DNA of 64,000 nucleotides from Alphaproteobacteria bacterium (GTDB taxonomy: Bacteria > Pseudomonadota > Alphaproteobacteria > SHVZ01): assembly GCA_009694025.1 (NCBI GenBank), contig SHVZ01000001.1, forward strand, positions 1 to 64,000, written 5' to 3'. Positions within the stretch are counted from its first letter, which is position 1. Each line of letters begins with the position of its first letter. Shown in pieces: positions 58,333 through 64,000 of the stretch. The position numbers were made by a program, and so were the translations under genes. The notes under the pieces were generated by a model, which did not search any database, was not told the origin of the DNA, and saw only the letters and a list, made by a program, of their open reading frames with translations.

Positions 58333-60093
58333 TCATCTCCGTCCGAACAGGCGCTCGATGTCCGCGAGCTTGAGCTCGACGTAGGTCGGCCGTCCGTGGT
58401 TGCACTGGCCGGCGTGGGGGGTGACCTCCATCTGGCGCAAAAGCGCGTCCATCTCCGCCGGCGCCAGACGTCGGCCGGCGCGGATCGAGCCGTGGCAGGC
58501 AAGCGTGCCGCAGACATCGGCGAGGCGGTCCTTCAGCGACAGCGCCTGGTCGAACTCCTGCAACTCGTCGGCCAGATCGCGGACGAGGCCGGCGACATCG
58601 GCCTGGCCGAGAAGCGCCGGCGTTTCGCGGACCACCACCGCTCCCTGGCCGAAGGCCTCCAGCACCAGGCCGAGCTCGGCCAGCTCCGCCTGCCGCTCGA
58701 CCAGCCGCGTCGCGCCCGCATCGCCCAGCTCGACGACTTCCGGAAGCAGAAGTCCCTGGCGCTTGATCCCGCCATTGGCGAGCGCCGCCTTCATCCGCTC
58801 GTAGACCAGCCGCTCGTGAGCGGCGTGCTGGTCAACGATGACAAGCCCGTCCGCCGTCTGCGCCACGATGTAGGTGCCGTGAACCTGGCAGCGGGCGGCG
58901 CCCAGCGGCTGCTCGGTCGCGCTCAAAGAAGGCTCGGGCGCCGAAGGCGGCATCGAGGCGCCGGAGTTCATCAGCGGCGCCTGGTAGATAGCCGCGGCTT
59001 CGGCCAGCGCCCGCGGCGGCGGTGCCGACGAGGCGTAGCCGCCGCCATAGGGGCCATGGCGGAAGGAGGCGAGCGCGGCCCCGGAGACGGTGGTGGCGGC
59101 ACGATGACCGGCCGCAGCGAGCGCGTGCTTGAGCGCGCCGACGACGAGACCGCGCACCGATCCGGACTCGCGAAAGCGCACCTCGGTCTTGGCCGGATGG
59201 ACGTTGACGTCGACAGCGGCCGGCGGGAGTTCCAGGAACAGCGCCACCACCGGGTGCCGGTCGGATGCCAGGAAGTCCATGTAAGCGGCGCGGATGGCGC
59301 CCAGGAGCTGCTTGTCGCGCACGGCACGGCCGTTGACGAAGAGATACTGCTCGCGGCTGGTCGGCCGATTGAGGGTCGGCAGGCTGGCATGGCCGGAGAG
59401 CCTGATCCCGTCGCGCTCGGCCTCGATCGTGAGCGCGTTCTCGGCGAAGTCGCGCCCGAGGATCTGGGCGAGGCGATCGAGCCGGGAGAGCGCAGCCGAA
59501 AGACGGATCGGCGTCCGCGTCCCGTCGGTCAGCGCGAAGGCGACCGACGGGTGCGCCATCGCCAGGCGATGGACCCAGTCGACGGCATAGTCGAGCTCGG
59601 TCCGCGGCGACTTCAGGAATTTGAGCCGGGCCGGCGTCGCGAAGAACAGATCGCGCACCTCGACCCGCGTGCCCTCGGCCATGGCCGCCGGTTCGACCTC
59701 GCCGACGCGACCGCCCTCGACCGCGATCTTCCAGCCCTCGCTCGCCCCCTTGGGCCGGCTCGCCAGGGTGAGCCGACTGACCGAGGCGATAGAAGGCAGC
59801 GCCTCGCCGCGGAACCCCAGGGTCGAGATCGACAAGAGATCGTCGTCCGGCAGCTTCGAGGTGGCATGGCGCTCGAGTGCAAGCGCAAGCTCGTCGCGGA
59901 CGATGCCGAAGCCGTCATCGGCGATGGCGATCAGGCTCTGGCCGCCGTCGCGGACGACGATGTCGATGTGCAGGGCGCCGGCATCGAGCGCGTTCTCGAC
60001 CAGCTCTTTGACCGCGCTTGCCGGCCGCTCGACCACCTCGCCCGCCGCGATGCGGTTGACGATCGACTCCGAAAGGCGGCGGATCGCGGTCAT
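58333..60093 (-). CDS. mutL: DNA mismatch repair protein MutL
   Basis: [54 protein letters not shown]-terminal [12 protein letters not shown]...[11 protein letters not shown]. Confidence 0.96.
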   Translation of the reverse strand: MTAIRRLSESIVNRIAAGEVVERPASAVKELVENALDAGALHIDIVVRDGGQSLIAIADDGFGIVRDELALALERHATSKLPDDDLLSISTLGFRGEALPSIASVSRLTLASRPKGASEGWKIAVEGGRVGEVEPAAMAEGTRVEVRDLFFATPARLKFLKSPRTELDYAVDWVHRLAMAHPSVAFALTDGTRTPIRLSAALSRLDRLAQILGRDFAENALTIEAERDGIRLSGHASLPTLNRPTSREQYLFVNGRAVRDKQLLGAIRAAYMDFLASDRHPVVALFLELPPAAVDVNVHPAKTEVRFRESGSVRGLVVGALKHALAAAGHRAATTVSGAALASFRHGPYGGGYASSAPPPRALAEAAAIYQAPLMNSGASMPPSAPEPSLSATEQPLGAARCQVHGTYIVAQTADGLVIVDQHAAHERLVYERMKAALANGGIKRQGLLLPEVVELGDAGATRLVERQAELAELGLVLEAFGQGAVVVRETPALLGQADVAGLVRDLADELQEFDQALSLKDRLADVCGTLACHGSIRAGRRLAPAEMDALLRQMEVTPHAGQCNHGRPTYVELKLADIERLFGRR

Positions 60094-60106
60094 GCCCTCG
60101 GTCTCA

Positions 60107-61432
60107 TCAGCCGCGGGCCGGCGCCGGCCGGGTCGGGGTCACGCCCTGCGGCCGCCCGACGATGGAGAACATCAGCTTGTCCGGCTCGACCAGCCGATTC
60201 GCCACCCGGTTGATGTCGGCGAGCGTCACCGTCTCGATCATTCCGTTCCGGCGCTTGAAGTAGTCGATGCCAAGCCCCTCTTCCTGCCAGCCGACGAGCT
60301 GGCCGGCGATGCCCCGCGATGTCGCGAACCCGCGGGCGTAGGCGCCGGTCATGTAGCGCTTGGCGTCGTCGAGCTCGGCCGCGGTCACGCCGTCGTCCTT
60401 GAGGTGCTGCCAGGACTCGCGGATGAGCCGGATCACCTCGGCGACCTTGGCGTTCTCGGCCGAGACCGAGCCGAGCCAGAGGCCGGAGCTCTTGGGCGTC
60501 GAGAGGTAGGTGTAGATGCCGTAGGTGAGGCCGCGTTTCTCGCGGATATCCGTCATCAGCCGCGATCCCAGGCTGCCGCCGCCGACGATCTGGTTGAGGA
60601 GGTTGGCCGCCATGAAGTCGGGGTCGCTGCGGGCGATGCCCGGCTGGCCGAACATCACCACCGACTGCGGCACCGGTCGCTCGATCACCAGCACGTCGCC
60701 GCCTGCCGCCGGCGGCGTCGACTTCGACTCGGCTGGCGTCGCCTTGGCGGGAAGCCGACCGAAGGTCTCGTCGAGGAGGCGGGCGACCGTGGTGGCGTCG
60801 ATGTCGCCGACCACGCCGATCTTCAGGTTGTCGCGCGCAATGCGCGCCTTGGCGAAGTCGACGATGTCCTCCCGCGTCAGCCCAGCGACCGATTTCTCCG
60901 TGCCCTTGGACGAGCGCCCATAGGGGTGCTCGGGAAAAGCCGCCGCGTACCAGGCGCGGCTCGCCAGCGTGCGCGGATCGCGTTCCTCCCGGCTCAAGCC
61001 GCTCATGTGCTGTTGGCGCACCCGGTCGATGTCGGCGGCGGCGAAGCGCGGCTCGGCGAGCGCCAGGCCGAGAAGCCGGAACGCCTCGGCGGCGTTCTGC
61101 GACGGCGCCCGGAAGCCGCCGCGGATGAAGTCGCTGCCGGCGTTGAGATCGAGGCCGATCGAGGCGTCCTCGAGCTTGGCGGCGAAGGCCTGGCTGTCAT
61201 AGGGCCCGGCCCCTTCGGTCAGGAGATCGGTCGCGATGACGGCGAGCCCCTCCTTGCCGACGGGATCGGCGACGGCACCGCCGCCGAGCGAGATCGAGAC
61301 CGCGACCACCGGGATGGTCGGATCGTGGACGAACCAGGCGACGAGGCCCGACGGGCTCTGGACCCGCTGCACGTCCATCGCCGAGACCGGCGGCGAGACG
61401 AGAAGCCCAAGGAGAACCAGGATGAAACGCAT
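60107..61432 (-). CDS. M16-family peptidase partner without catalytic HXXEH
   Basis: M16 C-terminal features ([32 protein letters not shown]) but no HXXEH in the N-terminal half. Confidence 0.9.
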   Translation of the reverse strand: MRFILVLLGLLVSPPVSAMDVQRVQSPSGLVAWFVHDPTIPVVAVSISLGGGAVADPVGKEGLAVIATDLLTEGAGPYDSQAFAAKLEDASIGLDLNAGSDFIRGGFRAPSQNAAEAFRLLGLALAEPRFAAADIDRVRQQHMSGLSREERDPRTLASRAWYAAAFPEHPYGRSSKGTEKSVAGLTREDIVDFAKARIARDNLKIGVVGDIDATTVARLLDETFGRLPAKATPAESKSTPPAAGGDVLVIERPVPQSVVMFGQPGIARSDPDFMAANLLNQIVGGGSLGSRLMTDIREKRGLTYGIYTYLSTPKSSGLWLGSVSAENAKVAEVIRLIRESWQHLKDDGVTAAELDDAKRYMTGAYARGFATSRGIAGQLVGWQEEGLGIDYFKRRNGMIETVTLADINRVANRLVEPDKLMFSIVGRPQGVTPTRPAPARG

Positions 61433-61442
61433 GTCTGTCCCC

Positions 61443-62774
61443 TCAACTCGTCGGCTTCGGCAGCAGGATCGATGTCACCGAGGATTCCGGCCTGAGCACG
61501 GCCCGGGCGGCCGCGATCACCTCATCGCGCGTCACCGCCTCGATGCGGCGCGGCCAGGACTCGACGTCCGCGGTGGCGCGCCCGATGGCGAGCGCGGCGC
61601 CGAGCGCCATCGCCGGCCCGCGCAGCGAATCCCGGGCGAAGGCCGAGGCCGCGGCGAGCCGCCGCTTCGCCCGCGCGACCTCGTCTTCGGTCGGTCCTTC
61701 GGAGAGGAGCTTTTCCAGCGCCTGATCGAGCGCCGCCTCGACGTCTTCGACGGTGCGGCCCTGGCGCGGCGAGGCATAGAAGCCGAAGCTGCCCGGGCCG
61801 ATGGTCGAAGCCTCGTAGTAGGCGCCGGCGGATGTGGCGAGCGGCTGGTCGACCACCAGCAGGCGATAAAGCCGGCTGGTGGCGCTGCCGCCGAAGAGCT
61901 CGGCCAGCACCTGCAGCGCATAGGGCTGCTTGGCGTCGCCGTAGCGGTGGCTCGGGGCCTGGTAGGTCCGTGACATCGACGCCGTGCCGACCTGCTCGCT
62001 CTTCATCGTGAGGCGACGGGCGGCGCGTGCCGGCGGCTCGTCCGGCCGCCAGCGCTCGGGCATGGCTCGCGACGGAATCGGGCCAAAGTACTTCTCGGCA
62101 AGCGGCTTCAGCCGATCGACGCTGACATCGCCCGCAACCACCAGGATCGCGTTGTTGGGCGCGTAGTAGCGCCGGTACCAGGCGAGCGCGTCGTCGCGGC
62201 TCAGCTTCTGGATCTCGTGTCGCCAGCCGATCACCGGCAGCCGGTAGGGGTAGTGCTGATAGAGAAGGCCGCGCGCCTGCTCGCCGAGCTGGGAGGACGG
62301 CCTGTTGTCGACCACCTGCGAGCGCTCCTCGAGGATCACGTCGCGCTCCGAGGTCACCTGCGCCTCGGTCAGCTCGAGGTTGACCATGCGGTCGGCCTCC
62401 AGCTTCAGCACCATCTCCAGGCGGTCGGATGCCGCCTCGGCCCAGTAGGCGGTGTAGTCGTAGGAGGTCAGCGCGTTCTGGGTGCCGCCCTCGCGGCCGA
62501 TGAGGCGGGCATATTCGCCGGGGCCGACCGTCGGCGTGCCCTTGAACATCAGGTGCTCGAGGAAATGCGCGATCCCGCCCTTGCCGATCGGCTCGTCGGC
62601 CGATCCCGCGCGGTACCAGACCATGACGGCGACCGCCGGCACGCGCGGATTGTCGACGACGACGACCTCGAGCCCGTTGGCGAGTTTGAAGGTTTCCGGC
62701 TGGTAGACCTGCGCCGACGCGCCGCCCACGAGGCCCACGGCCGCGAGCACGAGGAGTGACCTGAGAGTCCGCAT
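61443..62774 (-). CDS. M16-family zinc metallopeptidase (catalytic)
   Basis: GIAHFLEHLMFKGT (HXXEH); secretion signal MRTLRSLLVLAAVGLVGGASA. Confidence 0.94.
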   Translation of the reverse strand: MRTLRSLLVLAAVGLVGGASAQVYQPETFKLANGLEVVVVDNPRVPAVAVMVWYRAGSADEPIGKGGIAHFLEHLMFKGTPTVGPGEYARLIGREGGTQNALTSYDYTAYWAEAASDRLEMVLKLEADRMVNLELTEAQVTSERDVILEERSQVVDNRPSSQLGEQARGLLYQHYPYRLPVIGWRHEIQKLSRDDALAWYRRYYAPNNAILVVAGDVSVDRLKPLAEKYFGPIPSRAMPERWRPDEPPARAARRLTMKSEQVGTASMSRTYQAPSHRYGDAKQPYALQVLAELFGGSATSRLYRLLVVDQPLATSAGAYYEASTIGPGSFGFYASPRQGRTVEDVEAALDQALEKLLSEGPTEDEVARAKRRLAAASAFARDSLRGPAMALGAALAIGRATADVESWPRRIEAVTRDEVIAAARAVLRPESSVTSILLPKPTS

Positions 62775-62817
62775 GTGACTGGAGCTCCTGGCCGCCTCCC
62801 CCGACGCGGCCGTTCTG

Positions 62818-63516
62818 TCAGAAGAGACCGTCGAAGATCCCCTTGTTCTTGCGTTTGATCGTCGGCGTATCGCCTTCGGTCGCGGGCTTGCCGAGGGCGG
62901 CGTTCTCCTGGAGGCGCTGGTTCTCCTTGCGGGCATCCAGCACCGAGGCCGGCGCCTCGTTCTTCCGCCAGACCAGAAGCTTGTCGATGAACCGCGAGTC
63001 CGCGGAGGCGAGCTTGGTCAGATCTTCGTTGATCACCGAGCGGATATTGGGGACCGACTTGTCGGCTCCGGCCTGTCTGAGCAGCACCAGCTCGGCCTGG
63101 CTCGGCCCGGCGGGGTCGGTCGCAGGCGCCGGGCGCACGACCGCCGCCTGGAGGGAGGCAGGCGGCGACGCCGGGGCGGCCCCGCCGAGGGTGCCGGCGG
63201 CGACCGGACTGCGCGGGCTCGCCGACGGCGCCGCCGGATCGACCGGTGGCGCGGCCGAGGCCTGGCCCAGGATGGATGACCGGGCCTGATCGGTGGCCGA
63301 GACTTCCTGGGGCCGGGTGGCGCCCGGCTGCGGCGGCCTCAGCGAGAAATCTGGGGGCAGGCTCAAGGGGGCGCGGCGCACGACTTGGAATTCGTCGGGG
63401 GCGCTCTTGCCGAGCCCGAACGACTTCCGCATCTCGTCGCCGCAGCCGCCAAGCAGCACCAGCGCGGGCAGGAGCGCTCGTAGGCACGATCGAATGGGGC
63501 GGCCGTTCCTGGACAT
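62818..63516 (-). CDS. DUF3035-type lipoprotein
   Basis: ALVLLGGCGDEMRKSFGLGKSAPDEFQVVRRAPLSLPPDFSLRPPQPG. Confidence 0.85.
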   Translation of the reverse strand: MSRNGRPIRSCLRALLPALVLLGGCGDEMRKSFGLGKSAPDEFQVVRRAPLSLPPDFSLRPPQPGATRPQEVSATDQARSSILGQASAAPPVDPAAPSASPRSPVAAGTLGGAAPASPPASLQAAVVRPAPATDPAGPSQAELVLLRQAGADKSVPNIRSVINEDLTKLASADSRFIDKLLVWRKNEAPASVLDARKENQRLQENAALGKPATEGDTPTIKRKNKGIFDGLF

Positions 63517-63524
63517 TGAACCCC

Positions 63525-64000
63525 TTATTTAGGCTGGTCGGCAGGTTGGGACAAGCGCCCCGCCACCAGGCTCGAGAAGACGAGCCCGGCCGCCCCGACG
63601 GTGATGGCCGAATCGGCCAGGTTGAAGGCCCAGAAATGCCATCCAAAGGCGTGAAAATCGAGGAAATCAGCGACGGCGCCGAAGCGGACCCGGTCGACCG
63701 CGTTGCCGGCCGCGCCCCCGAGGACGAGGCCGAGGGCGACGGCGACCCCGGGGGTCTCGGCCCGGCTGAGCCAGCGCAGCAGGAAGCCGCCGATCGCCGC
63801 CGCCAGCGCCGCCAGGATCCAGGGCGCCCAGGCCGATTCATGGGCCAGCAGGCCGAAGCTCACCCCGCGGTTCCAGGCCGGCACCAGATTCAAGAACGAT
63901 GTGACCTCCAGGAGCCGCGGCGGGTCGAAGGCGAGCTTCAGCATCCAGGCCTTGAGCGCCTGGTCGAGCGAGGCGACGGCAAGGGCGACGCCGAGACCGA
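63525..64000 (-). CDS. lspA: Lipoprotein signal peptidase, 5' end beyond the window
   Basis: SLDQALKAWMLK...NLVPAWNRGVSFGLL...LVLGGAAGNAVDRVRFGAVADFLDF...FNLADSAITVG; frame open to position 64000. Confidence 0.93.
   Translation of the reverse strand, partial: GLGVALAVASLDQALKAWMLKLAFDPPRLLEVTSFLNLVPAWNRGVSFGLLAHESAWAPWILAALAAAIGGFLLRWLSRAETPGVAVALGLVLGGAAGNAVDRVRFGAVADFLDFHAFGWHFWAFNLADSAITVGAAGLVFSSLVAGRLSQPADQPK

Overview
64-kb, GC-rich chromosomal window that looks like a Rhodospirillales-type alphaproteobacterium (inferred from gene content and codon usage; no search was run). Most of it is dense core metabolism. In order: a partial IS3-type element beside a decayed AlbA_2-like gene; an HTH gene divergent from an IS1-like transposase; argD-argF-hslO; HDAC-like and amidase genes; ctaA; a 1148-aa fused flavoprotein; usg and groESL with a CIRCE operator; pepN; a chromate-resistance locus (chrB, chrC-rhodanese, chrB_C, chrA); a decayed UxaA-type dehydratase locus; a roughly 20-kb cobalamin cluster with a B12 riboswitch; an ABC-2 exporter; regB/regA-type genes; a degenerate EAL protein; uxs-hldE; xseA/purD/tadA/rluB/rsmD/mutL; an M16 peptidase pair; and a partial lspA. 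The observations most worth following up are: (i) the fused GltD-like plus PyrK-like Fe-S flavoprotein, which resembles both NfnAB subunits in one chain; (ii) the chrB/chrC intergenic region, where both divergent genes have a -10 box exactly 6 bp before their ATG (predicted leaderless mRNAs) around a palindromic operator candidate; (iii) a perfect 10-bp inverted repeat bracketing a sigma70-like promoter between the HTH gene and the IS1-like gene; (iv) an in-frame amber codon inside a usg homologue; (v) a decayed UxaA operon containing an unannotated 39-aa Lys/Ala-rich ORF; (vi) a 15-bp perfect hairpin with a 3-nt loop in a long intergenic region; (vii) a hybrid set of aerobic and anaerobic cobalamin genes, with the CbiX His-rich tail overprinted by the start of cobH. 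All homology calls come from reading the translations by eye.
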